Shown in pieces: positions 48,033 to 57,147 of a stretch of DNA of 64,000 nt. The stretch's first letter is position 1, and each line of letters starts with the position of its first letter. The stretch comes from Lysobacter capsici (lineage in GTDB: Bacteria; Pseudomonadota; Gammaproteobacteria; Xanthomonadales; Xanthomonadaceae). The notes under the pieces are model-generated. The model saw only the letters and a program-made list of their open reading frames with translations, did not search any database and was not told the origin of the DNA. Where the stretch lies: assembly GCF_018732085.1 (NCBI RefSeq), contig NZ_CP076103.1:4588001-4652000 (forward strand). The letters are read 5' to 3'. A program made the translations under genes and the position numbers.

Positions 48033-48973
48033 TTTTGCCTTCCATAACTGACTAATTGACCGGCCAACTGCCTTGCCTTCTCAAACTCCGCGGGCGGCAG
48101 CAACTCCCGTCGATAGAGGTCTTGGACAGTGCTCGACCTGCAACCCAGGCCGACGCTCACGCAGACAGTGCTCAAATACGAGCCCTGCACACCGCAGTTA
48201 CGTCCCAGGTCGCAAGCAGCTAGCTGCCACGCAGCTTCAGCGCGAGTGCTGCCGGCAGGAAACGGCGCGAGATCGCTGGTGCGCGACGCCGCAACATCTC
48301 CCATCAGTTCAGCCATGGCTGCCACGGCTTCAGGGTCCTTCGATGCGAGTATCCGTCTGGCCAGGTCCGCTTGTTCTTTCGCGCCGTAGGCCGCCTCGCC
48401 CGCTACCATGCGATGGCGGAACTGCTCGGCAATCGCGGCCAGATTTCCTTGCGAAGCCGCCTTGTCCCTCATGGCCTCGACTTGCGTCAACTTCAGCGCA
48501 TCGCCGTTGAAACCCGCGCAGCGCTGTGCCACGCGCGCAAAAGCCAGGGCAGTTCCCTCTCGGGCTTGTTGATCGGCTTCCAGTTTCAGCCTGTGCTCTT
48601 GATCGCGCTGAAAAGACGCCAGTCCGTTGAGTGCGACGATGAAACACTCTTCGTAAGCTTTGCCGATCAGCCGCGTTGCCGTTCCGTCGCCTCCGGCCGA
48701 AGCGGCCTGCAATTGATCCACCAACGCTCGCAAGTCTTCGCTGGCGTCAAATCTCGATTGATGGGCCATATTGACCGTAACAGGGGCAGTTGAACCCGAT
48801 GGGCCCAAGCCGATTGCCTCCACTCGGGCCGGTTGCGACGACCGATTAGTCGCTGACTGTACTGATTCGGCTTTTCCCTCTTCGCTGCTCGCCCGGTCTT
48901 CAAGGCGATAGATCGCAAGGCCGCCTACCGTCACCACCAGCGTTAAAAATAGAAATAGAAAGCGACCGGACAT
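48029..48973 (-). CDS. Hypothetical periplasmic protein with N-terminal anchor (copy 2)
   Basis: Same 314-residue product as at 23136-24080; hydrophobic anchor, helical body and four cysteines in the last third. Unrecognised, AT-richer than neighbours. Confidence 0.68.
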   Translation of the reverse strand: MSGRFLFLFLTLVVTVGGLAIYRLEDRASSEEGKAESVQSATNRSSQPARVEAIGLGPSGSTAPVTVNMAHQSRFDASEDLRALVDQLQAASAGGDGTATRLIGKAYEECFIVALNGLASFQRDQEHRLKLEADQQAREGTALAFARVAQRCAGFNGDALKLTQVEAMRDKAASQGNLAAIAEQFRHRMVAGEAAYGAKEQADLARRILASKDPEAVAAMAELMGDVAASRTSDLAPFPAGSTRAEAAWQLAACDLGRNCGVQGSYLSTVCVSVGLGCRSSTVQDLYRRELLPPAEFEKARQLAGQLVSYGRQK

Positions 48974-49128
48974 TCGACGATTTCCGCGATTTTCTCAATG
49001 CGGACATCGTGCCCGACTGGGATTTCAAGTCAATATTCGAGTTTCAACACTTAATTTCCAATCGAGCATCACGCGAAATGCACATGGTCCCGCCCTGAAT
49101 ATCGGTGCGGCCATCTCGGTCACAGCCG

Positions 49129-49157
49129 TTCCCGTCGTCGCTCCATATGCTTAAACT
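49129..49157 (+). promoter_or_regulatory. Candidate apaG leaderless promoter (copy 2)
   Basis: TAAACT at 49152-49157 ends six bases before the ATG at 49164, as in copy 1. Confidence 0.45.
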
Positions 49158-49163
49158 GCCGCC

Positions 49164-49550
49164 ATGGAACCGCAACGCCACGACTACGCCTTCGACATCG
49201 ATGTCGCGACCCGCTACTTGGACGACCAGTCCGAGCCGGAGCAGGATCGCTATGTCTTTGCCTACACCATCCACATCCGCAACGCCGGCAAGATTCCCGC
49301 GCGCCTGATCTCGCGCCACTGGGTGATCACCGACGCCAACGGCAAGGTGCAGGAAGTGCGCGGCGACGGCGTGGTCGGCGAACAGCCCTGGCTGCGGCCG
49401 GGCGACGATTACGAATACACCTCGGGCGCCGTGCTCGAAACCAGCCTGGGGACGATGGAAGGCAGCTACGCGATGGTGGCCGACGACGGCACCCAGTTCG
49501 AAGCGCCGGTGCCGACGTTCACCCTCACCATTCCGCGCACCCTGCACTGA
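49164..49550 (+). CDS. apaG: ApaG domain protein (copy 2)
   Basis: Same 128-residue beta-sandwich protein as at 24271-24657, here followed 13 bp on by the intact apaH. Confidence 0.93.
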   Translation: MEPQRHDYAFDIDVATRYLDDQSEPEQDRYVFAYTIHIRNAGKIPARLISRHWVITDANGKVQEVRGDGVVGEQPWLRPGDDYEYTSGAVLETSLGTMEGSYAMVADDGTQFEAPVPTFTLTIPRTLH

Positions 49551-49563
49551 GCGCGGACGACAC

Positions 49564-50427
49564 ATGACTGTTTGGGCAATAGGCGACCTGCAAGGCTGCT
49601 ACGACGCGACCCAGCGCCTGCTGGAACGCATCAAGTTCGATCCGGCGCAGGATCGGCTGTGGTTCTGCGGCGATCTGGTCAACCGCGGCGGGCAATCGCT
49701 GGAAACGCTGCGGCTGGTGCATTCGCTGCGCGAGTACAGCACCACCGTGCTCGGCAACCACGACCTGTCGCTGCTGGCGATCGGCGAGCGCACCGAGGAA
49801 GAGAAGCGCAAGGTCAATCCCGACCTGCAGCGCATCGTCCTGGCCGAGGACGGCCCGGCCCTGCTCGACTGGCTGCGCCTGCAGAAACTGGTGCATGTCG
49901 ACCGCAAGCTCGGCTGGATGATGGTGCATGCCGGCCTCGCGCCGAAGTGGACCACCGCGATGGCCGAGCGGCACGCGCGCGAAGTCGAAGAGCGTCTGCA
50001 CAGCGATCAGTACAAGCGCCTGCTCAAGAACATGTACGGCGATCGCCCGGCCTGGAATCCGAAACTCGCCGGCATCGACCGCCACCGCGCGATCATCAAC
50101 ATCTTCACCCGCCTGCGTTACTGCACGCCGCGCGGGCGCATCGCGTTCGAGGACAAGGGCAGCCCCGGCACCCAGCCGGTCGGCCTGTACCCGTGGTACG
50201 AAGTGCCCGGCCGCGCCGAGCGCGATCTCAAGATCGTGTGCGGGCATTGGTCGACCTTGGGCTTGTTCATCGGCCACGGCGTGCATGCGATCGACACCGG
50301 CGCGGTGTGGGGCGGCAAGCTCACCGCGCTGCAGCTCGACACCGACGAACTGCGGCTGGTGCAGGTCCCCGGTCGCGACGTGCCGGCGCATCCGCCGCGG
50401 CCACGGCCGCCGCGTCAGCCTAACTGA
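49564..50427 (+). CDS. apaH: Bis(5'-nucleosyl)-tetraphosphatase (symmetrical) ApaH, intact
   Basis: A 287-residue metallophosphoesterase that hydrolyses Ap4A to two ADP, and removes Np4-type caps from RNA in E. coli. Motifs are GDLQGC (D8), GDLVNRG (D37), GNHD (N65-D67), MVHAGL and GHWSTLG. Length is close to E. coli ApaH (280). The last 20 residues are Pro/Arg-rich. The duplication ends inside the gene at 50349, so only this copy keeps the native C-terminus. Confidence 0.96.
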   Translation: MTVWAIGDLQGCYDATQRLLERIKFDPAQDRLWFCGDLVNRGGQSLETLRLVHSLREYSTTVLGNHDLSLLAIGERTEEEKRKVNPDLQRIVLAEDGPALLDWLRLQKLVHVDRKLGWMMVHAGLAPKWTTAMAERHAREVEERLHSDQYKRLLKNMYGDRPAWNPKLAGIDRHRAIINIFTRLRYCTPRGRIAFEDKGSPGTQPVGLYPWYEVPGRAERDLKIVCGHWSTLGLFIGHGVHAIDTGAVWGGKLTALQLDTDELRLVQVPGRDVPAHPPRPRPPRQPN

Positions 50428-50551
50428 GCCAGGCACGCGCATGCGCCAGGGAAGGTCGCGATCGCAGCCATCCTCGTGGCCTGCACGCAGTGTGCGGCAA
50501 ATCTTCGCCACACCCGCGCGAGTGGCGCGGATTTCAGTAACGGCGAAACCG

Positions 50552-51238
50552 ATGGCGGCAACGACCTTCGCCCGAACGGTCCCTGCGTTGCTGATCGCCG
50601 CGCTCGTCGCCGCATGCTCGCAGCCCGCCTCGCCGCCGGCCGAACGCACGACCGTGAGGGTCTGGCCGGCGCCATCCGCAGAACCCGCGGCAGCGTCGCC
50701 GCCCCTGGTCGCCGCCGCGCGCGCCCAGGTCGGCGTGGTGCGGCGGTACGACCCTGCCTACGTGCAACTGGCTTATCCCGGCGGCGACGTCGCCGCCGAT
50801 CGCGGCGTGTGTACCGACGTAGTGATCCGCGCGCTGCGCAGCCAGGGCCTGGACCTGCAACAGACCGTGCACGAGGACATGCGCGCGAACTTCGCCGCGT
50901 ACCCGTCGATCTGGCGGGCGAAATCCACCGACCGCAACATCGACCATCGCCGCGTGCCCAACCTGCGCCGCTGGTTCGAACGCCAACGCTGGTCGCTGCC
51001 GGTCAGCACGCGCGCCGCCGACTACCGCGCCGGCGATCTGGTCACCTGGGAGCTCAACGGCGGCCTGCCGCATATCGGCATCGTGTCGGACCGCAAATCC
51101 TGGGATCGGCAGCGGCCGCTGATCCTGCACAACATCGCGCGCGGCACCCAGGAAGACGATGTGCTGTTCGATTACCCGATCACCGGGCATTACCGGCCGG
51201 TGCTGAGCGACGACGCGGCGGCGACCGCTTCGCGTTGA
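50552..51238 (+). CDS. DUF1287-family lipoprotein
   Basis: A 228-residue exported protein whose signal sequence ends in the lipobox-like VAAC (Cys22), predicting a lipoprotein. The mature part begins with a Pro/Ala linker. It then carries the DUF1287 domain: AAARAQVGVVRRYDP, GVCTDVVIRALR, LPHIGIVSDRK and HNIARGTQEDDVLF. The Cys in GVCTD and the His in PHIGIV resemble the NlpC/P60-type catalytic pair, so a cell-wall amidase or peptidase role is likely but unproven. ATG 50552 was chosen because it starts the signal peptide; the same frame is open far upstream. It follows apaH by 124 bp. Confidence 0.82.
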   Translation: MAATTFARTVPALLIAALVAACSQPASPPAERTTVRVWPAPSAEPAAASPPLVAAARAQVGVVRRYDPAYVQLAYPGGDVAADRGVCTDVVIRALRSQGLDLQQTVHEDMRANFAAYPSIWRAKSTDRNIDHRRVPNLRRWFERQRWSLPVSTRAADYRAGDLVTWELNGGLPHIGIVSDRKSWDRQRPLILHNIARGTQEDDVLFDYPITGHYRPVLSDDAAATASR

Positions 51239-51293
51239 TCGCGACAAGCCTGGACACAGACAAGACAACAGCGAAGTCGCTGCGGGGTTTTTT

Positions 51294-51376
51294 GTGGGAG
51301 GGGCTTCAGCCCCGACGCTTTTCTGTCAGATCATCGCGCCGGATCGGAAAGCGTCGGGGCTGAAGCTCCCTCCCAC
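51294..51376. repeat. Inverted GTGGGAGGG REP pair
   Basis: GTGGGAGGGGCTTCAGCCCC at 51294 faces GGGGCTGAAGCTCCCTCCCAC ending at 51376. It lies in the 227-bp gap between the convergent DUF1287 and acyl-CoA synthetase genes and may help end both transcripts. Nothing else is seen in that gap. Confidence 0.8.
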
Positions 51377-51465
51377 AAAAGACCTCTTGGCCGAGCCGTG
51401 AATCCGAAGCATTTCGATGCATCTTCAGCGCGGCATAGCATGCCGACCCGGCGGATTCGCTCGCC

Positions 51466-53415
51466 TCAACCCCGATCCACATGCAGCTCGAACGCGAACG
51501 CAAATAGCCCAAGAATCCGCTGCGCCGCCTCGGCCTGCGATTGATCGCGCAGTTCCACCTCGACCACGACCCCGCGCGATCCATCCTCGCGCGCACTCAC
51601 CTGCGCCTCCACCCCGCCCGCGCGCAGCGCCTCGCCCAGGGCATCGACGATCTCGCGCTGCTTCAACGCCGGTTTGTAGATCTTGCCGACCGGCGTCAGC
51701 GGCAAGGCATCGAGCACATGGATCGCGCGCGGCACCGCGGCGCGTTCGGCCACGTGCTCGCGCGCGAACGCCAACAGCTCGTCCTCGCTCGCCGACGCGC
51801 CGGTCTGCAACTGCACATACGCCACCGGCACCTCGCCGGCATGCGCGTCGGGACGCCCGACCGCCGCCGCCATCGCCACCGCGGGATGCCGGTGCAGCGG
51901 CGCTTCGATCGAAGCCGGATCGATGTTGTGGCCGCCGCGGATGATCAGGTCCTTGCGCCGCCCGGTCAGCCAGAAATAACCGTCCGCGTCCTGCCGGCCC
52001 AGATCGCCGGTGTTGAGCCAGCGCAGGCCGTCGCCGCAGTCGATCCACACCTCGCGATTGTGCGCTTCGACTTTGTAACCGGCGAACACGTTAGGCCCGC
52101 TGATCGCGATCACCCCGACCTCGTCGACCGCGCAATCGCGCAGGTACGCGCCCGCCTCGTCGAGCAGCACCGCCTTCATGCGCTGTCCGGGCAGGCGCAG
52201 GCCGATCGAACCGATCCGGCGTTCGCCCAGCGGCGGATTGAGACTGCTCACGCAGGTCGATTCGGTCAGCCCGTAGCCTTCGAGAATCTTCAGCCCGGTG
52301 CGCTGCTGAAAGCCGCGGATGACCTCCACCGGCATCGGCGCGGCGCCGCACAGGCCGTATTCCAGCGACGACACGTCGCGGCCGGCCAGCGGCACCTGCA
52401 TCAGCGCCGCGTACAAGGTCGGCACGCCGCTGAAGAAATGGATGCGGTGACGCTCGACCAGTTCCCAGAACCGCGGCACCACGCCCTCGCCGCGATAGCC
52501 CTGCGGCGTACCGAGGATCACGTGCGCGCCGCGCGAGAACGGCATCAGCCCGGTCGCCATCGCCGCGTTGACGTGGAACAGCGGCAAGCCGCAGAACAGA
52601 TTCTTGTTCGATCCCATGTCGTCGCCGAAGAACTGGCCGGCGCTCCAGGCGTTGGCCACTTCGTTGGCGTGCGTGCGCACCGCGATCTTCGGCAGACCGG
52701 TGGTGCCGCCGGTGCAGAAGTAGGACGAGCGATCGCCCGGTTCGATACGGCGGCCGCTGTCGAGGCCGTCGCCATGATGGCCGCGCAACGCATTGTGGAA
52801 ATCGTGAACCTCGATCCGCGCAGGCACCGCGCCACGCACGCCGCTCCAGCCGTGCAATCGCCAGCGTTCGCGCCGGCCGAGCAGTTGCGCGATCACGCGC
52901 TTGGGCCCGGGCACATGCGCGGCCAGATCGACCAGCAGCACATGCCGCAGGTCGCCGGCCATCGGCAAGGCCGCGCATACGCGCTGCCACAGATCCACGC
53001 CGGGAAACGGCGCCAGGGTCACCAGGAGGGTCGCGCCGGCCTGCGCCAGCAGCGCGCCGATCGCCTGCGCGTCGAGCAGCGGATTGATCGCCATGACGAT
53101 CCCCGCGGCCTCGCCGCCCCACAGCACGAAATGGGTTTCCGGCAGATTCGGCAGCACGTAGGCGATCACCGAATCGCGATTCGCGCCGAGCGCATGAAAC
53201 GCATTGGCGCTGCGATGGATCTGCCGCAGCAACTGCGCGTAGTCGTAGCGCTCGGCGCGGGCGTGGTCGGCGGTGCGCAGGAAGAACGACAGCGCCGGCG
53301 CGGCCGGATCGATCGCCGCGCCCTGGCGGATCATCTCGAGCGTGCTGGCGGGCAGCGCCGGCGGCCCCGCGCGCTCCAGGGCCTCGATATCGCGTAGGGA
53401 ACCGATTCCGCTCAT
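51466..53415 (-). CDS. AMP-dependent acyl-CoA synthetase/ligase
   Basis: A 649-residue adenylate-forming enzyme that activates a fatty or other carboxylic acid with ATP and joins it to CoA. The P-loop reads CTGGTTGLPK, motif A5 GYGLTEST, motif A8 NTGDLGRQDADGYFWLTGR with KDLIIRGGHNIDP, and the C-terminal catalytic Lys lies in TPVGKIYKP. This places it with medium/long-chain FadD-like ligases; the exact substrate is unknown. AGGAG lies upstream of ATG 53415. The C-terminal 60 residues beyond the catalytic Lys are an extension. It is the last gene downstream of folA but 126 bp away. Confidence 0.9.
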   Translation of the reverse strand: MSGIGSLRDIEALERAGPPALPASTLEMIRQGAAIDPAAPALSFFLRTADHARAERYDYAQLLRQIHRSANAFHALGANRDSVIAYVLPNLPETHFVLWGGEAAGIVMAINPLLDAQAIGALLAQAGATLLVTLAPFPGVDLWQRVCAALPMAGDLRHVLLVDLAAHVPGPKRVIAQLLGRRERWRLHGWSGVRGAVPARIEVHDFHNALRGHHGDGLDSGRRIEPGDRSSYFCTGGTTGLPKIAVRTHANEVANAWSAGQFFGDDMGSNKNLFCGLPLFHVNAAMATGLMPFSRGAHVILGTPQGYRGEGVVPRFWELVERHRIHFFSGVPTLYAALMQVPLAGRDVSSLEYGLCGAAPMPVEVIRGFQQRTGLKILEGYGLTESTCVSSLNPPLGERRIGSIGLRLPGQRMKAVLLDEAGAYLRDCAVDEVGVIAISGPNVFAGYKVEAHNREVWIDCGDGLRWLNTGDLGRQDADGYFWLTGRRKDLIIRGGHNIDPASIEAPLHRHPAVAMAAAVGRPDAHAGEVPVAYVQLQTGASASEDELLAFAREHVAERAAVPRAIHVLDALPLTPVGKIYKPALKQREIVDALGEALRAGGVEAQVSAREDGSRGVVVEVELRDQSQAEAAQRILGLFAFAFELHVDRG

Positions 53416-53541
53416 GCGTCGTCTCTCCTGCGCGCGAGGCGGCGACCGTCGCCGCACTCGCGTCCTCGCCACTGTGCCGCAATCGCCGATGCGCGATCGC
53501 AACGGCTTTCAAGCTTCGCCGGTGCGGATCGGCGGTGCCGC

Positions 53542-54048
53542 TCAGTCCATTCCGATCCGCGCGTAATCGACGAACTCGAACCCGAACTCGTTGCGTTCGT
53601 CGGCGCGATGCGACTCGCGCGAGACTTCGCGCCATTCGTCGCGATCGAAGCGCGGGAAGAACGCATCGGCGCCTTCGACCTCGGTGTCGACCCGGGTCAG
53701 GTGCATGCGCGAGGCCGACGGCAGACACAGGCCGTAGATCTCGCCGCCGCCGATCACGCACAGCTCGGCCGCGCCGTCGGCCTGCGCCAGCTCCAGCGCC
53801 TGTTCGGTCGAACCCACCGCTTCCATGCCGGCGAACGGCGCCTCGCCTGAGCGGGTCAGCACCAGGTTGCGCCGGCCCGGCAGCGCGCGGCCGAGCGATT
53901 GCGCGGTCTTGCGCCCCATCAGCAGGGGTTTGCCGAGAGTCAGCGCCTTGAAGCGCTTGAGGTCGTCGGACAGACGCCACGGCAGCGCGTTGTCGCGGCC
54001 GATGGCGTGTTTGCGGTCGAGTGCGGCGATCAGTACCAAGGCGGTCAT
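53542..54048 (-). CDS. folA: Dihydrofolate reductase
   Basis: A 168-residue cytosolic enzyme reducing dihydrofolate with NADPH, the target of trimethoprim. It has AIGRDNALPWRLSDDLKRFK (Trp and the catalytic Asp in the LPWxLxxDLxxF motif), LLMGRKTAQSLG, LPGRRNLVLTR and CVIGGGEIY. AGGAG six bases upstream favours ATG 54048 over an in-frame TTG two codons earlier. It pairs with thyA in the same cluster, as dihydrofolate made by ThyA must be recycled. Confidence 0.95.
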   Translation of the reverse strand: MTALVLIAALDRKHAIGRDNALPWRLSDDLKRFKALTLGKPLLMGRKTAQSLGRALPGRRNLVLTRSGEAPFAGMEAVGSTEQALELAQADGAAELCVIGGGEIYGLCLPSASRMHLTRVDTEVEGADAFFPRFDRDEWREVSRESHRADERNEFGFEFVDYARIGMD

Positions 54049-54092
54049 GCTCAACTCCTGCGCTGTGGCGCCCGCGGCGGGCGGACGCCGGT

Positions 54093-54770
54093 TTATTCGG
54101 TCTGCTTGAGCGTATCGGACAGGCGTCCACGCACTGCGAAATCCCGGCCGTCATCGCGATCGTCGCCGTATTCGACGTCGTCGAGTTTCCAGCGCCCGTC
54201 CTCGCGCCGCATCTGCACGCGGTCGGTCCAGCGCGAGGTTCCAGCAGGCTCGGCGTAGCTGAATTCGATCTCGAAACTTTCCAGATCCGCCGCCCGTACG
54301 ATGTGCTTGCCGAGTTTGAAGGCGGTCACACCGTCGTCCCTGCTGGTGAAGAAATCCCCTTCGATGTACGGCGGCTTCATGCCCGGCGCCTCGGCGATCA
54401 TCCGATCGCGCTCGCGCGCGGCCGGCGCCATCAGCGCGAGCAAGCGGCTGGACAGCATCGGTTGATAGCGCGCGAGGTCTTCGCCCACCGGCAGGCCGCT
54501 GGCCTTGAGTTCCCTATGCATCCGATAGAACGCCTGCACCGCATCGGCCGCGCTGTCGCCGACCGGAGGCGGTTCCGCGATCGCTTCGGCGCGCACGCCC
54601 GGTTCGACGACGGGCGCGGGCGGCGGCGGCGGAATCGGCGGCTTCCGCTCGGTCGCCTGGATGGACACCGCGTCCTGCGCCGCGACCGCCATGTCGTCGG
54701 TCGGGCGCATGCAGCCGATCGAACCGAGGACCAGCAAGGATGCAAAGCAGACTTTCAAACGCCGTGGCAT
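54093..54770 (-). CDS. Putative lipoprotein, paralogue 1 (DUF3828-like)
   Basis: A 225-residue exported protein. A hydrophobic start reaches Cys20 (LGSIGC, lipobox-like though residue -3 is Ser). A Pro-rich linker precedes a domain of about 150 residues with FYRMHRELKASGLP, MKPPYIEGDFFTS and REDGRWKLDDVEYG. The domain is shared with the adjacent gene, which starts 2 bp upstream of nothing else but this one, so the pair is a tandem duplication. It resembles DUF3828-type lipoproteins; function unknown. It sits between folA and thyA in the same direction. Confidence 0.75.
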   Translation of the reverse strand: MPRRLKVCFASLLVLGSIGCMRPTDDMAVAAQDAVSIQATERKPPIPPPPPAPVVEPGVRAEAIAEPPPVGDSAADAVQAFYRMHRELKASGLPVGEDLARYQPMLSSRLLALMAPAARERDRMIAEAPGMKPPYIEGDFFTSRDDGVTAFKLGKHIVRAADLESFEIEFSYAEPAGTSRWTDRVQMRREDGRWKLDDVEYGDDRDDGRDFAVRGRLSDTLKQTE

Positions 54771-54772
54771 GG

Positions 54773-55414
54773 TCACTCTTGGCTGCGCAGCGCGTCCGAC
54801 AACCGGCCGCGGGTGGCGAAATCCCATTGGCCGCCGTATTCGATATCGTCGAGCTTCCACTGTCCGTCCTCGCGCAGCATCAGCGCGCGGTCGGTCCAGT
54901 GCGTATCCGGCGTTCGCGGCTCGCTGTAGGTCAGTTCGACCTCGATGCTTTCGCGATCGGGCGCCAGCACGGTGCGCTTGCCGAGTCTGTAACCGGTCGG
55001 CCCTTCGAACAGGCTGGTGAACAGATCGCCGTCGCCGTACGGCGGTTTGTCGCCCGGATGCGCAGCGGCGAAGGCGTCGCGATAGCCGGTCGCTTCGGCG
55101 ATCAATGCGAGCAGGCGCCTGGACAGCAAGGGACGGTAGTGCCGCAGCGTCTCGCCTTCGGGCAGGCCGGAGCTGCCGAACTCGGCGTGGGCGCGATAGA
55201 ACGCGTCGGCGGCGGCTTCGGCGGTGGCGGCAGGATCGGCGGGCGCCGCCGTGGCTTTGGTGCGGTTCGAAGCGGACGAATTCGAAGCCGACGCACTCGC
55301 GGCAGCTGGATTCGAATTTGCCGGAGCCGCGCCCGGCCTCGCGCACCCGGGCAACAACGCCAGCATCAACACGGTGGCCGACAGTGCGCAGGTTGGCCCG
55401 AAGCTCGTGGTCAT
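54773..55414 (-). CDS. Putative lipoprotein, paralogue 2 (DUF3828-like)
   Basis: A 213-residue protein with lipobox LPGC (Cys24), an Ala/Asn/Ser-rich linker and the same C-terminal domain as paralogue 1: FYRAHAEFGSSGLPEGE, DKPPYGDGDLFTS and REDGQWKLDDIEYGG. Roughly half the domain residues match. Its stop is two bases before the ATG of paralogue 1 and its start is 20 bp after thyA, so all are probably one transcript with lgt, whose product would help mature these lipoproteins. Function unknown. Confidence 0.77.
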   Translation of the reverse strand: MTTSFGPTCALSATVLMLALLPGCARPGAAPANSNPAAASASASNSSASNRTKATAAPADPAATAEAAADAFYRAHAEFGSSGLPEGETLRHYRPLLSRRLLALIAEATGYRDAFAAAHPGDKPPYGDGDLFTSLFEGPTGYRLGKRTVLAPDRESIEVELTYSEPRTPDTHWTDRALMLREDGQWKLDDIEYGGQWDFATRGRLSDALRSQE

Positions 55415-55434
55415 CGTTGTCTGCGTCTGGCCGA

Positions 55435-56229
55435 TCACACCGCGATCGGCGCCTTGATCGTCGGCAACGGGTCGTAGCCTTCGATGGCGATGTCGTCGAA
55501 AGTGAAATCGAAGATGTCGCGCACCTGCGCATTGAGCTTGAGCGTCGGCAGCGCGCGCGGCGTGCGCGACAACTGCTCGCGCGCCTGGTCGAAGTGGTTG
55601 CTGTACAGATGCGCATCGCCGAGGGTATGCACGAAATCGCCGACGCCCAGGCCGCAGACCTGCGCGACCATGTGGGTCAGCAGCGCATAACTGGCGATGT
55701 TGAACGGCACGCCGAGGAAGATGTCGCCGCTGCGCTGGTACAGCTGGCAGCTGAGCTTGCCGTCGGCGACGTAGAACTGGAACAACGCGTGGCAGGGCAT
55801 CAGCGCCATCTTCGGCAGGTCGGCGACGTTCCAGGCGCTGACGATCAGCCGGCGCGAATCGGGATTGCGTTTGATCTCGTCGATCACCCAGCGGATCTGG
55901 TCGATCTCCACGCCGTCGGCGCCGGACCAGCGCCGCCATTGCTTGCCGTAGACCGGGCCGAGTTCGCCGTCGGCGTCGGCCCATTCGTCCCAGATGCTGA
56001 CCTTGTTGTCCTTGAGGTAAGCGACGTTGGTCTCGCCTTTGAGGAACCACAGCAGCTCGTGCACGATCGAGCGCAGGTGCAGCTTCTTGGTGGTCAGCAG
56101 CGGGAAGCCGGCGTTCAAGTCGTAGCGCAACTGCCAGCCGAACACGCTGCGCGTGCCGGTGCCGGTGCGGTCGGATTTTTCGGTGCCGTGATCGAGGACG
56201 TGACGCAGCAGGTCGAGGTAGCTTTGCAT
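55435..56229 (-). CDS. thyA: Thymidylate synthase
   Basis: A 264-residue cytosolic enzyme that methylates dUMP to dTMP with methylene-tetrahydrofolate. The length equals E. coli ThyA. Motifs: SDRTGTGTRSVFG, LLTTKKLHLRSI, catalytic Cys in LMPCHALFQFYV, QRSGDIFLGVPFNIASY and HLYSNH. The ATG lies three bases after the lgt stop, so the genes are coupled. Confidence 0.97.
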   Translation of the reverse strand: MQSYLDLLRHVLDHGTEKSDRTGTGTRSVFGWQLRYDLNAGFPLLTTKKLHLRSIVHELLWFLKGETNVAYLKDNKVSIWDEWADADGELGPVYGKQWRRWSGADGVEIDQIRWVIDEIKRNPDSRRLIVSAWNVADLPKMALMPCHALFQFYVADGKLSCQLYQRSGDIFLGVPFNIASYALLTHMVAQVCGLGVGDFVHTLGDAHLYSNHFDQAREQLSRTPRALPTLKLNAQVRDIFDFTFDDIAIEGYDPLPTIKAPIAV

Positions 56230-56232
56230 GGC

Positions 56233-57147
56233 TCAGCCCTTGTTCGCGGTTGCGGCGGCGTCGGCCGGTTCGGCGGTCGGCAACTGCGGTTGCAGGGTCG
56301 GCGAACGCGTCGACTGCCACAGCCAGAACAGGCCCAGCAGGATCAGCGGCGTGCTCAGCACCTGGCCCATGGTCAACCAGCCGAACGCGAGGTAGCCGTG
56401 ATCGCCGATCTGCGCATCGGGCACGCGCACGAATTCGACGATGAAGCGGAAGCAGCCGTACAGCAGCGCGAACATGCCCGACACCGCGTAACGCGGACGC
56501 GGCTTGCGCGAGAACCACCACAGGATCACGAACATCGCCAGGCCTTCCAGCGCGGCTTGATACAACTGCGACGGATGCCGCGCGTAGCGGTCCAGCGCGC
56601 CGGCGGCGTACTGGGTCTGCAGCTGCTGGGTGGTCCAGTTGGCGAACTCCGGCGCGCGCGGGAAGATCACGCCCCAGCCGCCGTCGGTGGGCTTGCCCCA
56701 CAACTCGCCGCCGATGTAGTTGCCCAGGCGGCCGAAGCCGAGGCCCGGCGGCACCAGCGGGGCGACGAAATCCATCACGTCGAAGAAGTGGGTGCGGTGG
56801 CTACGCGCCCACCACCAAGCCGCGACCATCACCCCGATCAGGCCGCCGTGGAAGCTCATGCCGCCTTCCCAGATGCGCACCAGCATCAGCGGGTCTTTGA
56901 CGAGTTCGGCGAAGTTGTAGAAGAACACGTAGCCGATGCGGCCGCCGAGGACCACGCCGAGCATGGCGTAGAACAGCAGATCGCCGTAGGCCTGCTCGCT
57001 GACGCCGGGCAGCCGGCCGGCGCGCACGCGCTGGCGGCCGAGCCACCAGGCGCTGACGAACCCGAGCAGATACATGATCCCGTACCAATGGACTTGCAGC
57101 GGGCCGAGATGGAGTGCGATCGGGTCGATCTGGTGCAGGATGGTCAT
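56233..57147 (-). CDS. lgt: Prolipoprotein diacylglyceryl transferase
   Basis: A 304-residue inner-membrane enzyme that attaches diacylglycerol to the lipobox cysteine of prolipoproteins. It has about seven transmembrane segments, GGRIGYVFFYN, the Lgt signature GFGRLGNYIGGELWG, and HPSQLYQ. The C-terminal 30 residues are a Pro/Ala-rich tail. It heads the lgt-thyA-lipoprotein-folA cluster. Confidence 0.96.
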   Translation of the reverse strand: MTILHQIDPIALHLGPLQVHWYGIMYLLGFVSAWWLGRQRVRAGRLPGVSEQAYGDLLFYAMLGVVLGGRIGYVFFYNFAELVKDPLMLVRIWEGGMSFHGGLIGVMVAAWWWARSHRTHFFDVMDFVAPLVPPGLGFGRLGNYIGGELWGKPTDGGWGVIFPRAPEFANWTTQQLQTQYAAGALDRYARHPSQLYQAALEGLAMFVILWWFSRKPRPRYAVSGMFALLYGCFRFIVEFVRVPDAQIGDHGYLAFGWLTMGQVLSTPLILLGLFWLWQSTRSPTLQPQLPTAEPADAAATANKG

